Part shown: positions 46,601-58,233 of the stretch, piece after piece
How positions within the stretch are numbered: position 1 is the stretch's first letter
How the letters are laid out: every line of letters begins with the position of its first letter
NCBI GenBank assembly: GCA_022495005.1
Contig: JAGYXB010001414.1
Coordinates: forward strand, 1,736,001-1,800,000
Length of the DNA stretch: 64,000 nucleotides
Source of the DNA: Rhyacophila brunnea
Taxonomy: Eukaryota; Arthropoda; Insecta; Trichoptera; Rhyacophilidae
Direction of reading: 5' to 3'
Made by a program: the position numbers and the translations under genes
Notes under the pieces: model-generated
Seen by the model: the letters and a program-made list of their open reading frames with translations, nothing else
Databases searched by the model: none
Told to the model about the DNA's origin: nothing

Positions 46601-48990
46601 TATGTATTTATGTATATGTGTTTGCATATATACGAGTATATAATATATTATATAAAATCCATCTATGAAAAAAACTATTGTTAAGTGCTAATAATTTTCA
46701 ATCCTCAATCAACAAAAATTATAAACCACTTTCAGTTGGTAAAATATATCATTATATTAACGTACGAAGGTTGCCGCCAGTTATATAAAATTGAATATTA
46801 ATTTAAATAGTTAATATAACTAATGACAAAAAACAGTTTATATTATAAAATGTAGTGTTCGAAATAAAATAGATGTGAAAATATTTTTCTTATTTTTCAA
46901 ATTATCAGTACCTAAGGCTTTGAATCGTTAAACAGGTCAGGGACTATTATTTGTTATATATTATAATCGTGCCGTATAAATTAATCATGGCTTTTATCAT
47001 AAGTCTAAATTATGTTAAGTGCTAAATTCGACCTTCACGCATTATGAATACTTAGCCGTCTTGGGTTGGGTTATTTTGACATTGGGCTAGATGAAATTAT
47101 TAAAATAATACTATAATTGGATTAAATCAGTGTCTATAGTAATAATATTTTAATATTACTCAAAAAACTTGCTATTTCCAATCTTTTTATTTAAGAATAT
47201 ATAATATTTTCTTCTAATAATGTATGTGTTTAAAAAGTCGTTATAGATAACAAAAATCATATCTATGTAATTTATTTTAAATGATGTGGATTCTTTTGCA
47301 GATTTCCCGACTACTTGTCGATTTAGTTATCAAGTTTAAAATTATTTTTAGGTGCCACGGTTGCCGACATTAGGAGTCTTTCAAGCAAATTTGGCTTCCG
47401 TATAGTTTGCATTCAACCAAGATAATAATATTGTCGCATGGAAATCATCGTTGTATTCTGTGAAGGCTTAATGCCGAATATTAAACGGGAAACTGTACAT
47501 CTGCATCTGAGTCTCAAGGAGTTTGATTTATAACTTGAGAATGAGAATTTATGTTTCTTCAAACATTCGAGTTCGTGAGCATTCCTTCCTTTCATTCCTT
47601 GGTATACTAATATTATGTGATCACGTTTCACGAAGCTGGAACAGGTGTTTTAGTCAGAATTTTGTGATTCTTGTGACGTAGCCACGTAAATTTTGGCACC
47701 ATGGTCGACATCATGCAGCGTCAGTACGAGAACGATCTACCCTGAGCCCCATGATTAAATGCTGGAGCATAACAGGGTTAAATAAGATTTTTTTTAAGAA
47801 TACATATAAATTATTGTACAATTATATTTTCGTTCATGTTCATAATAATAATGGTGTACCTACTTAGGCAAAAACTAATATAAACCTACACACATATTTT
47901 TTACAACGTTTATTAGCTTGTATTCTTATTTGTCCGGTGGTTGTTTATCCAGTACAAATCTTGTAATCGATTTTTAACTAACTTCCCGACTAGCTAGACA
48001 TTTCATACTTTTAGAATATATCAGAACACGATGCCAATGCATTTTTTATATACTTTTAGCCATTTTCAAGTAGAATTGAGTTTCAGTTAATTTTCGGAAG
48101 AAATCCGTAATTCAATCCACTATTATTGGTTGCTAGGGGTCTGGGGACCTATTAACTAAATTATTAATATATACGTGCGTTACTATGGAAATCAATATGA
48201 AATATTAAAATGACATTTCAGTATTATTTCTATCAAGTACAAATTTTTTTGATCGTTTACGCTAGTCAAGTCAAGTTTATATGATTCAACAGAAAATTTA
48301 AAAACGTTGTATATAACTTTTTATCTTGTAATTATTATGTTTTCTTAAGTCTAAATAAAATCTACTAAAAATTTCAGTAGCTAACTATCAAAAATTTCTA
48401 ATACTTTTGACTGGTCTGAATGTAAATGTATTTTTATTATACCTTTTAACAAAGGCATTGTCGAAATTAATGTTTACTTACTTTTTTGAATCACAACTAT
48501 TATGGAGGTTTCCAAGTAATAATAAGAATTGGACGTACAAAACACACTACAAAAAGCTTAATAGAGAAAAACAAAATACTGTGAAAATTAAACAAAAGCT
48601 TTCAAGAAAAGGTTAATTAAAAGTGATATTTTATGAATATTAATACACTGTTATATCACCGATTTAATAAGAAAATAAAATAAGTTGTAAAATGTTCCAT
48701 TATGGTTCTATCCCCTGAAGCCAAAATGTATCGACTAGCCATAAAAGGCGACGCTCTTGCCCAAAGCTTTCAGGCTTTAGAGGGGTGATTTAATTTTCTC
48801 TCAAAAGCAGTTCACGCCAACCATTAGTTAGTAAAAACCATTTTCAAGTACCTTCATCAGAATTATATTACTAGAGTTATTTGATATGTCGTTCAATTAA
48901 TGCCTATTTTTTATGTTGCTTCAAAATTTAATGGTTTTCAAGCAGATATACTAATATATTGTTACTAGATATTTTGGGATTAATGTCATC
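46601..48990. other. mostly AT-rich non-coding DNA
   Basis: GC-richer patches occur at 47640-47770 and 48700-48800 (GGCGACGCTCTTGCCCAAAGC). The ORFs at 47413-47631 (-) and 48407-48616 (+) are unrecognised. Confidence 0.35.
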
Positions 48991-48994
48991 ATCG

Positions 48995-49222
48995 TCCACG
49001 ATGGTCGAGCTGCTTAAGCGTTGGCTTATAATATTGTGGGTCCCGGGTTTGAATCCTGGGTCTGGAAAATACAGATATTCTTTTCCAATTTGTGTTTAGA
49101 GTCAGAGTATGGACCTAATAAATTGAGCAAGTGGCTAACATCCATTTCTCGTAAAAACAAAATCTGTTAATACAACCTTCACTCTCTGGAGGCCTACATG
49201 ATTAAGGATCAAACATAGTGAA
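48995..49222 (+). repeat. tRNA-derived SINE (family B), copy 1
   Basis: The head, GGTCGAGCTGCTTAAGCGTT, is followed by GGGTTTGAATCCTGGGTCTGG with a B box and a T-arm-like palindrome. The body then runs ATGGACCTAATAAATTGAGC, AAGTGGCTAACATCC, ATTTCTCGTAAAAACAAAAT, and ends GGAGGCCTACATGATTAAGG. It matches 57991-58233 over nearly its whole length. Confidence 0.85.
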
Positions 49223-49770
49223 GTAGAATGTCATTATCACTGCTGAATGAAGGCTTCTCCTGTTTGATAATATTTATTTTGGTCCTGTTCGTTGTATTGT
49301 GATAAACTGCCATTTATAACCTCCCCCCACATTTCATGATTACCACTGAATAACCCACATTTATTCAGAGGTGTTCTTTTTTTTGCTTGATTTAAAGCAA
49401 ACTTGATAAGACGCGTACATTTTTTGTACCCTAATCCAATTGTCTCATATTTATTATGTACCTACAAGTTATGCCTAGAAAATACATTTCCATGCTAGGC
49501 TGTACTTTCTGATTTATTAATCACGATATCTAAAAGGCGTTGAATATACTAAGGGTTAGTATTCTAAGATGCAAAATAAACCTGAACGCACGGGTCATAT
49601 ATTAACCAGTAAGGACATCTCACGTGAACGTGCTTAAGTGTAGGATGTCAGTATATTATTGCTATTTAATCATATGATAACTAATATTATGTTAAAAATA
49701 AACTACTTTATAAAAAATATACTTTTGACATAGTCATAATCCATTTGTATAGTAATGTTAGAATAATATA

Positions 49771-50135
49771 AGGTACACTGGGGTAAGTGTGAACGCGTTT
49801 CCGATTAATTGATTTTGAAATTCAATTACACAAAAACGAAAGAGATAAATTAAAAATTCTTTTTGTCATATATGTCTATACTCTTGACTGCTAATTTGAG
49901 TTTATTGAATTATGAGTTATGTACAAGGAGTATTTTTTTTAAAATTCTTTGAATGGAGATCCGAGTTCACACTTACTCGCATAAATGAGGCAAATGAGAA
50001 CACGGTACTTTAAATTCTTCGATTGGTAAAAACAATAAAAAAATCTTCAAAGTAAAGCAAATTTTATACCCATAGGGTGAAATTTATATTAACAGACTTT
50101 TGAAAAATGAGAAATGGGATTCCCTCACCCCATTG
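49771..50135. mobile_element. MITE-like element with repeated GTAAGTGTGAAC motif
   Basis: The left edge, ACACTGGGGTAAGTGTGAAC, is mirrored loosely by TCACCCCATTGAG at 50125-50137. Inside, CCGAGTTCACACTTACTCGC (49961-49980) is an inverted copy of the motif, and GAGGCAAATGAGAACACGG (49987-50005) is a diverged direct copy. Similar ends occur on non-autonomous DNA elements in other invertebrates, by recollection. No ORF is present. Confidence 0.45.
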
Positions 50136-50177
50136 AGTTATTCTTTTAGATCAAACATACGTTAAAAACAACGTAAG

Positions 50178-50256
50178 TTTGCAAGACGTGGGATTAAAAC
50201 TCTGCATTCATGGCGTCAGAGACGGGTGCTCGACTAACTATACCATAGTGAGCCAA
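50178..50256 (-). repeat. tRNA-like SINE relic
   Basis: On the minus strand, GGTATAGTTAGTCGAGCACC, then CGTCTCTGACGCC, then GAGTTTTAATCCCACGTC looks like an A-box half, anticodon arm and eroded B box. It is too degraded for a functional tRNA. Confidence 0.4.
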
Positions 50257-50499
50257 TAATATATTATTTGTTTATATTTATATAATGGAAAACATTCTTG
50301 CTTCAGAAAGTCAAAAGTAAGTTTGCCTTGCTAAAATCTCTGGCGTTGAAAACTAACCAAATACGTTTGATTAAACAAACCGACTGTACGTCGGTAATCA
50401 CCGCAATGGCAGTGTATGTACTTATTTATACGACAAAACTAAAGGTTAAGTTTTTGAGGTACTTATTTATCAATCTACGAAAATCGTTGGACAAATTTT

Positions 50500-50677
50500 G
50501 TCATCCAGTGGTATCCAAGAGATACAAAACGTCCGCAAGGTAGAACTAGCTGGATCGATGAAATGATAAAGTTCTGCAGAAGTACGTGGCAACGCAACGC
50601 ACAGGACCGAGAGAAGTGAAATCAGCTTAGAGAGACCTTCATCCAACAGTGGATAGCTTCAGGCTGATGATGATGAA
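50500..50677 (+). mobile_element. LINE 3' end with TGATGATGA tail
   Basis: From 50530 one frame reads RPQGRTSWIDEMIKFC, then RSTWQRNAQDREK, a premature stop, then NQLRETFIQQWIASG and repeated TGA. This is a clear C-terminus of an insect LINE ORF2 (GRPxxRWxDDIxxxAGxxWxRxAQDRxxW...EAYVQQW). The GGCTGATGATGATGA microsatellite tail is the usual 3' end of such elements. The upstream ORF at 50298-50543 probably includes eroded LINE sequence. Only the last 180 bp are recognisable. Confidence 0.9.
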
Positions 50678-51080
50678 TTATGAATCCTACTATTTCCAAA
50701 TATTTACTATGCTATTGTATCACGATATAAAATATATGAAGTTTTCACCCTACAAAAGAAGTTACCATTAATCATATTATAGGTATATTAGTACTAGTAT
50801 ACATATGGTAAATATACAAAATATATACTTATAAGCACCATATAAATGACAAAACCTGCGAAGTGAATGGAATACCCCTGCACTCTGGATGCTATATTAT
50901 GGGACCATGGCATTAAATTGATATGCCGAGAGAAGTTTAGGTCTAGTTGTACACAACTGAAGAAAATACTATGTAGCCATGAGCTTGAGACTCTAAAAAT
51001 AATGGTAAGATGCTAGGTATGTTTTTTTTGGTCGTAATAAACGTAGGGGAGGCGTAGACACTCATATATGTAGCACTCTA
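50678..51080. other. non-coding DNA
   Basis: No supported feature. Confidence 0.4.
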
Positions 51081-51083
51081 AAA

Positions 51084-51422
51084 ATGGTTTCTAAATATGG
51101 GTATATAAATATACACGTCATGTTCCATATCAGGTTCAAAGACAAATCCTACTTCTTCTCCTGTCGTGTCTGTAAGAGAGATACGCATACATCCTTCAAA
51201 GACAAAGTTAGACATTTGGATGTCGAAGTGGTGTCAAGAATGAAACATTTGTTGTTGGAGAAATTAACTTCTGCATCCAAGGGAAGATTTCTGGTTAGTA
51301 AGGTTTTAGCAAAAGAAAAAGTCCTGCTCAATAAACTTAAAAACTGGCGTAAGCTCACTACTTTACCCCTTAAACATAATAGAGAAAATATTGAAGAAAA
51401 AATCATCGCTGACATCAGATAA
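51084..51422 (+). CDS. unrecognised 112-codon ORF
   Basis: The + frame is Lys-rich in its second half (KHLLLEKLTSASKGRFLVSK, KEKVLLNKLKNWRKL) with a lone CRVCKRDTH (residues 27-35). It is one of the longest frames in the window, but the minus strand is equally open (51149-51511, 120 codons), which weakens the case. Codon choice is AT-driven. It could be a fragment of a transposon ORF or a degraded gene. No family is recognised. Confidence 0.2.
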   Translation: MVSKYGYINIHVMFHIRFKDKSYFFSCRVCKRDTHTSFKDKVRHLDVEVVSRMKHLLLEKLTSASKGRFLVSKVLAKEKVLLNKLKNWRKLTTLPLKHNRENIEEKIIADIR

Positions 51423-51429
51423 TGGATAT

Positions 51430-52530
51430 GACACAGAAAGAAGGGATTACCATTAATACTATTTTTATTATAGCAAGATTTTCTAATTGTAATCATTAGC
51501 ATAAAACTCATACATAAATTAGGTAGAAAGACTACTGAGTTTGTCTTCTTTTCTTTTTTCCGGTGCTCAAACTCCGGGTTAACTATGGGTCTTCTTCGAC
51601 ATCCACTTCTATCCAGGTCTGTTCAAACCAATTTCCTCTAGTTTTCGATGACCAAAATATTAAAATCCAACTCGACACTAGACATTGGTTTGCCTTCTGG
51701 ATTTCCAAAACTATTATTATTATGTATGATTTCCACATGGATCAATTTGACAGTATGATGGTGTGTGAACTTTTATTACAGAGCATGCGATTTGTAGTTG
51801 TTTGTTTCCAACTGTGTATCATTTTTTGGTCCAAAGATACCATTGCGCATGCTCCGATAAAATGACCATAGCACCTTTTCCATGTTTTAATCATTCGCCA
51901 GATTTTTGAAGAGTATCTTTGCAACTAGGAGACTTCAAAGTATATAGTAGTATAATATTAAAACGCCATAAATGATAATAAAACTTTCTCGAATGGAACA
52001 TTTATTCATAAATGGCTTTATATTATGTAATTTACCGTAAATTTAATTATTATTTTATTTATATGTATTAAGTAAATGAGAATAAATTATGTTCTTAATT
52101 ATTTTTTACGGCCACTCGTAGATTTTTTGTAGTACTTCTGAGTTACTTTGCTGTTTAGTATTTCGTGATGTTTTAGAGGTAAATTTTGTGGTTGTGTTAT
52201 CTGCACAGTTTCCCGAGAGCTTTTTTTAGTACGGAAAAATTAGAGAAATAAATGGTGGAACATACTAATAATAAAACGGCATTTACTATAGTCTTTATCT
52301 AAATAGTGTAAGGTAAATACTACATTTTTAATGTTTTCCACTTAACTAAATATCATAATTATCTTTTTAATGTATAACCTCCCAAAAATGCAAAAATCTG
52401 CTATATAGAATACAAACTCAACCATAACCACTTTCTACTTAAATAATGCATAAAAATGTACATTCATTAACAAATTGTATTCAAAAAAACTTTCATAATT
52501 CGAAATACCTTAAAATCATGCATATTAATA
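51430..52530. other. non-coding DNA with a balanced-composition block
   Basis: 51540-51930 is less AT-rich (TCCACTTCTATCCAGGTCTG, GCGCATGCTCCG) with ORFs on both strands (51563-51865 + and 51742-51924 -), none recognised. It may be an old transposon. The rest is plain AT-rich DNA. Confidence 0.3.
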
Positions 52531-52532
52531 AA

Positions 52533-52605
52533 AAAGTGGTGCCAGGTGGGACTCAAACCCGCATCCATCCTAAGATCGCCAATATACTTTATTGACGTAT
52601 TTGAC
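52533..52605 (-). repeat. tRNA-like SINE relic
   Basis: On the minus strand GATGCGGGTTTGAGTCCCAC contains a B box (GGTTTGAGTCC), followed by CTGGCACCACTTTTT. The A-box half is weak. It is not an intact tRNA. Confidence 0.45.
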
Positions 52606-52642
52606 TTTATAGATGTTTCAGAATTATGTACATTATAAATCT

Positions 52643-52826
52643 TCTTTTTCGACCATGTCCGATCCTAATAAGATCATATAGGCCTCCACAGAGTAGAGGG
52701 TTGCATTAACAGATTTTGTTTTTACGAGAAATGGATGTCAGCCATTTGCTTAACCTATTAGGTCTATATTCTGACTCATACACAAACGCATAGGCAGGCG
52801 CTTAAGCCGTGCGGCCATAGTGGGTA
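52643..52826 (-). repeat. tRNA-derived SINE (family B), copy 2, B box deleted
   Basis: On the minus strand the head (GGCCGCACGGCTTAAGCGCC) jumps directly to the body (TATGAGTCAGAATATAGACC, TAATAGG), then GAAATGGATG-type sequence and the GATCATATAGGCCTCC tail read on +. Compared with the copies at 49.0 and 58.0 kb, the anticodon arm and B box are missing, so this copy could not be transcribed by Pol III from its own promoter. Confidence 0.8.
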
Positions 52827-52876
52827 TAGAATAAAAAAATAGGAAAAATAGTTTATTAAATTATTAGAAATTGTAA

Positions 52877-53116
52877 GTGTGTCGCTAGATTTCAAAATCA
52901 GCCGAGTCCACCTTTAGGTATTTTTGACTTTTTGTGAATTGCTGAAGAAGTACTATTTTCTAACATTTTTGCATCAACGAAATGTGGAATTTATTAATTT
53001 TAAATATTCTGTACTCGAAATAATATAAACTTTCACTCTTGTGACTGTGTACTTGAGAAAACAAAAAGCTGTTTTTCTCGTATGGACTTGGCTGATTTTG
53101 AAATCTAGCGACACAA
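52877..53116. mobile_element. 240-bp MITE with about 34-bp TIRs, possible TA target
   Basis: The left end, GTGTCGCTAGATTTCAAAATC then AGCCGAGTCCA, is inverted at 53083-53114 as TGGACTTGGCTGATTTTGAA then ATCTAGCGACAC, with one mismatch over the core. Outer bases allow a TA duplication on both sides, as for Tc1/mariner-type insertions. No coding capacity. Confidence 0.75.
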
Positions 53117-53240
53117 GTATGTTAATTTAAAATTTGGACATATTATACTAACGCTGGCAAGTAATTAAATAACTAAGTACCGATTATTGCGTGGGGTTGC
53201 TGCCAAGTAAGTATTTTGAGATAACAACGGATTATGTGTC

Positions 53241-53262
53241 TATATATATATATATATATATA
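53241..53262. repeat. (TA)n microsatellite
   Basis: Eleven uninterrupted TA units. Confidence 0.95.
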
Positions 53263-53712
53263 GGTATGCTAGAAAAAAAATCAAGGTCATCTGATATATA
53301 GAACATGCACATAAAGCACAAAGAAATTAGAGTTATACCTGATTTTAAAGGGCATGCCAAACTTCAAATTGTAATTACTCGATAACATGATTTTGAGACA
53401 TACCAACAGTAATCCCACGTACTGTTGTGTACACTAATAAGACATCACACCTATTTAATTTACAATGCTATTTGATTATAGCATCATACAAACTTTAAGC
53501 TTTTAAAGTGAACAATATAATATAATATAAACATTTATGCACCCACTTGACTGTGTCAACTTAAGAAATGTTCAAAGGGATCTCACAGCATTTAGGTCAC
53601 CATCTAAAAGCAGTAAATTAACTAAAATAACGTCTTAAACCGAATGCACACCTGCAGTAATAAATAAGATGATTTAAAATTTAAAATCTCTTTTAAAATA
53701 CTGACACGAGTT

Positions 53713-53940
53713 AAGAAATACATTTAACTGATAATTATTAATATTATTTACGAGCTCATGCAATCTGTTCCCACCTTTTTTGGGGTAAACATCTGCGTTT
53801 CACCCCTATTTTAACTATGTTGATTTAAACAAATGCATCATTATGAAATTGCTCTCACGCTTTTGCAAGCGTAGAAATAAACCAGAAAATGCACTTAACT
53901 GGTAAACATCAATATTATTTACGAGCTTATGTTTTATACT
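53713..53940 (+). repeat. direct repeat pair about 170 bp apart
   Basis: ACATTTAACTGATAATTATT, then AATATTATTTACGAGCTCATG (53720-53762), is repeated as GCACTTAACTGGTAAACATC, then AATATTATTTACGAGCTTATG (53890-53931). Nearby CACACCTGCA and GAACACCTGCAT also recur. It could be a short satellite array or the edges of an old element. The surrounding 53.6-54.5 kb is less AT-rich than average. Confidence 0.5.
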
Positions 53941-55560
53941 CAAAGTAGAGCAATCCATTATCTACATTAATTGCACAAATGTGCATCCTTTTGGATTAGT
54001 TTAGACACTTATGAACACCTGCATAGTCAAATAATGTTATAAATGTTATTCCTTGTTAATGTAAAGCATATATCATAACGAACACGTGCAGACCTTGTTC
54101 AAGTCAAAAACCCATTAAAGTGAATAGTATATAATCTCAGGGAATGTCACTCTTGTTGTCTTTCGTTTCCAACCATTGTACAGTACGTAACCTCTGTCTG
54201 TCAAACACTTTGTACTAAAATTATTACTGAAATAAATAGTAATGTTTTACTTTACGTAAAACACTATTTGCTCCGCCGTGTTCACAATCAATTACAAACG
54301 CCCACCGCTCAAGCATCCCAGAAGGTAAATCTCCTGACAAATTACCTTCAAAGACGTACAGTCTATAAATGTACAAGAAAACTGTGAAGAATTACATCAA
54401 GGAGTTTCACAGAGTGTCCCAATACTGGTAAGAACTTAAGGAAAGTTAATACCATCAAACCTAGGAACCAAAAATACGAAGGTTACCTGCCAACCCAGAT
54501 CTCCTACTTCCTTAAGCTACTCATCACTAGGACATAACAGTACGTTGATTCAAATCATAAAAGTCAGTCTACAATAATGAACGAATTTAATGAAATTTGA
54601 GAAGCTTTTCTGTTGCATGACTATAAGTTAATTTTATCGTAATTAAACAAGGTGTAGGTACCATATTTTTTCAAGATTTTTCAAATGGGTGTATAGCTGC
54701 GGTGGTTACATATTATTGTATCTTCAATGAAGAATGTTACATTCACATTGACATTCGTTTAATAAAAAAATGTGTATTAAAGAAAACCTTGGTATAAATT
54801 TAGGGATTATCGGCGTAAGTTTAGTGGTTAATTGTATCAAAGAAAATCTCTATATTTCTATGTAATTATGAAATGATTTATAAACCATTTTTTAAGTCAA
54901 AGCAGGGCATAATAAATTAATAAAAAATACTGTTTTTATAAAAATAAAGCGTAGTCGATGAAAACCATTCACTTACTTTGGTTACCTGATTTGCGACAAT
55001 ATCAAGTCTCTCTTGACAATCTCAGCAAGATAATAAAATTATAATAAGGTCGGAAAACTCCTACGGTACGAAGATATTGTGTGTATTCCTTAGAAGAGGT
55101 TAATTAGCTTAGAGATTCGCATGAATAATTGAACGGAAAGTTTATGGGGTGGGCTCAGAAGAAAATAATTATTGCACGCGCAGCACGTATGTTAGGGATG
55201 CTGATTTATTCAAGATACGCATTCTGTTCCGAGTTGGGAAAGATCTATAGCCAAAGGGCAAAGAGAAAATCAGAGTTTTCGGTATATCTAACCTTTTTTG
55301 TTTGCTTGGGAATAATTAAAAGCGTCTAGTGAATGAAGTAAATACGTTTATTTATACACCTGTCTTATTCCCATTAAAAGGTCTTATATTCATATAGTAC
55401 CTTTTGAAGGAAGGTTGTTTTGTTGCTAAGAAAAAGGCAAAAGGGATATTTTAGCAAAAAAATATATTTATCGAGTTAGATTATTTAGTAAATGCTGTCT
55501 GAGTAAGTCTGAGCTAAGTCAGTCGCAGGCCTCCGCACACATAATATTACACACTATCTA
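53941..55560. other. unassigned DNA, possibly an old transposon
   Basis: 54130-54420 has a frame open for more than 70 codons without ATG (..LLRRVHNQLQTPTAQASQKV..) and a donor-like AGAAG|GTAAAT at 54319. I considered an LTR or an exon and could not support either. The ORF at 55129-55329 is unrecognised. Confidence 0.3.
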
Positions 55561-55561
55561 A

Positions 55562-55745
55562 TAGTTCCCTCCAAACTAACCTGCCGCGCACCACACTCGG
55601 TCTTAATCAAGCGTATCACGAGCCCCTAAGTTTTTTATGAAGCATCAGCAGTTGTTTATGCCTGAGAATGTCTCAGAAGCAGATGCTTAAGACTGAGGTT
55701 GCCACACACTCAAGTGTGCTTTGACTGAGTTTAATTTAATGATAT
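55562..55745 (+). repeat. unknown dispersed repeat, copy 2
   Basis: The second copy of the 40985-41185 repeat: CACCACACTCGGTCTTAATC, AAGCGTATCACGAG, AGCATCAGCAGTTGTTTA, GTCTCAGAAGCAGAT, GTGCTTTGACTGAGTTTAAT. Confidence 0.75.
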
Positions 55746-56440
55746 ATAATTTAATCAAAACATCCATGTCTCTTAAAAACAAAATTTGGATAAGAAATCT
55801 CTCAGTGAGGCAGCTAAGATCGACATCGTATTGTAGAGCTAATTAAAAAAACTATACAATTTTCACAGTAGAAAATTATGTACTTACTTATAATATCTCT
55901 ATCACCCTTTTAGACGCATTTCACATAAAAAAGTAACTTTATCAAGAGTTTGGACTATAACTGCATGTAATAGGTATTATGATTTTTTTTTTAAATTTTA
56001 GTATCATTTGGCGAATCTTTTTTATCTCTTCTTAACGTTTTTAGTGTTGGTGAATTGGTGGCCATAAAAATAATATTCTGTAGTAAAAGATAGCGACTTA
56101 TACTAATGTTTATAATGGTCTTATTTGGTGACTTATTTTGATATTATGTTATTAATATACGGATAAGGTACTGTGTATTGAGTTTTTTTTAGATTGTTCA
56201 ATCAACATAGCACACTACAGCTGTCACAGGGAAATCGATGTTGTTATAAAATTTATCTAATTATATTTAATAAAAACAGTCAATTTTTAACAAAAATAAT
56301 TAGCTACACAAAATGTGCTAAACTTCTGCGCAAGCACAATTTAAAAGATGTGAACACAAAAAAAATTGCGAAAAAAAGTAAAAATATACTAAAATTTATA
56401 ATTACAATATAATCGGGATTAAACGATTTATGAAAAAAAT
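55746..56440. other. AT-rich DNA, possibly hAT interior
   Basis: Precedes the hAT-like right end. The + frame at 56194-56412 ends in a Lys-rich stretch (KCAKLLRKHNLKDV) but no hAT domain is recognisable. Confidence 0.3.
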
Positions 56441-56462
56441 GGACTGAAATTATGTGGCACAC

Positions 56463-56499
56463 TTCCCAATCGCTCGCGGTACGCCGGTTGAGACTCACT
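56463..56499. mobile_element. single hAT-type transposon end
   Basis: The reverse complement starts CAGTGAGTCTCAACCGGCGT, then ACCGCGAGCG. This matches the common CAGTGGTTCTCAACC start of hAT elements. The opposite end was not found, so the element is truncated or its other end is eroded. Confidence 0.5.
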
Positions 56500-57990
56500 G
56501 CACTATAAAGGTTATGTTAGATATTACCCTGACATAAGGTGCATTTGCATACTAGAATGTAGATAAAAATATTAATAACCGAATGTGTATTAAAATTATT
56601 TTAAATAAACAATAGGCGATGCAAACAATATAAAGTTATTAGACCTATAAAAGGTGTGTCATTCATATTTATTCAGTTTATTGACAGGTAAAAAGCAAAT
56701 ATACTTTTGGGGACTGTATTATTGGTGCCAAACAATGATTGAATAAATAACGTTAAGACATCTGTTTTATAATTTATTGATATGGAATATTATTATCGTA
56801 GTAAGAAACATATTTTGTTGATCCCATAAATGTCTGATGAAATTATTATAAAAAAAATGAAAGAATCTTTAATTGTATTATGCATTTATAACAACATAAA
56901 CATTATCAAAGAAATAGTAATGAACAGAGCAGAAAATTTAATCGAAACCAAATTACGGAAGCATTCCGAATAATGAAAATGCGGAATCGGATTTCAGAGT
57001 ATTCATTTTTTTTTAAATATTTCTTTTTCATTATTTGTGAACTTATTCTTAGAAATGTTTATTAATATTATATTATATATATTTTTTACTAATGTAATTG
57101 AACATCTAGACTGTGGTTTCCTTATCCTGGTACCGATAATTTGTAAAACGTTTTTGAGTTTTGAAAAAAAGTGCAACTATAACGAAAAGTATATAGCATT
57201 TTTAAATAACTGGTATCGAACATCGAAACTAGGGTTTCAATTTTTGATTTGATGGAACCAAACTATCCATGTTAGATTTATCAGTTACAGCCAACCCGGA
57301 ACCAGACCTTGGTTAAAACTGCTCTTATTATGAATAACAGTTTAGTTAAATTTTCGAAAATTAAATCAAACAAAAATTGGATAAGTAAAAATATAATACA
57401 CTATTATATTATTATATCCAAATCCTATGTATACATAGTGAGTTTTAAAATATGAATTATTTATTGCATGGGTTTTAATGTAAACAATTAAACATTAAAA
57501 CCAACTAACTTAGTTTATATTGATAGTTCATGTGATTACTGAATTTATTGGTGATCAGAAAAATCATATACAGCATATTAAAATCATATACAGAATGTAA
57601 TATCATGCCATCGTACGGAATTTAATGAGTGGAAACTTTCTTGTCTAGAGAATCTTGAAGACGACTACTGGGTCATGGTTTGTTTTTTTTTGTTTTTCTT
57701 AAACAATTTTCACATACGATAAAGTGAACGTCTTTTCGTTTGAATTTCTTGTTTACCATTTACTTAATACGTTTTTTAAAGGATAGGGTGAAGAATGGGA
57801 GAATATTATAAAATTAATGACATAGATCCAAATTTAAATGAGTGAAAGTTACATAAATTTTACACTGCAAATAGTAATTGAATCTGAATCTACAGATCTC
57901 GAACATATTCAATTATACTGATCAGCTAATATACTGATGTAAATTTATTTTATAAATAATTGATAATGTAAACGCCCACGCCCACGATAA
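56500..57990. other. AT-rich non-coding DNA
   Basis: No supported feature. The ORF at 57037-57252 is AT-driven. Confidence 0.4.
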
Positions 57991-58233
57991 CGCCCACGGT
58001 GGGCGCGCGGTTTAAGCGTTGGACTATCACGTCGTGGGTCCCAGGTTCAAATCCTGGGTCTGGCAAGTACACATATTGTTTTTCAATTTGTATGAGTCAG
58101 GTTATGGACCTAATAGGTTGAGCAAGTGGCTGGCATCCATTTCTCGTAAAAAATAAAATCTGTTAATACAAACCTCTACACTGTGGAGGTCCATATGATC
58201 CTATTAGGATCGGACATGGTCGAAAAAAAAATG
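57991..58233 (+). repeat. tRNA-derived SINE (family B), copy 3, best preserved
   Basis: The head, GTGGGCGCGCGGTTTAAGCG, has an A-box-like region. CCCAGGTTCAAATCCTGGG is a perfect T-arm with B box GGTTCAAATCC. The body (TATGGACCTAATAGGTTGAG, CAAGTGGCTGGCATCC, TTCTCGTAAAAAATAAAAT) and tail (GGAGGTCCATATGATCC, TATTAGGATCGGACATGG) complete a 240-bp SINE ending in an A-run. Confidence 0.9.

Noticed and set aside
51084..51511. A real gene encoded by the 112-codon (+) or 120-codon (-) ORF
   Set aside because: Both strands are open over the same interval, no domain is recognisable, and base use is AT-driven. Kept only as a low-confidence entry.
54130..54420. LTR of a retrotransposon
   Set aside because: The composition and AATAAA-like word suggested an LTR, but no second copy, no TG...CA boundaries with duplication and no primer-binding site were found.
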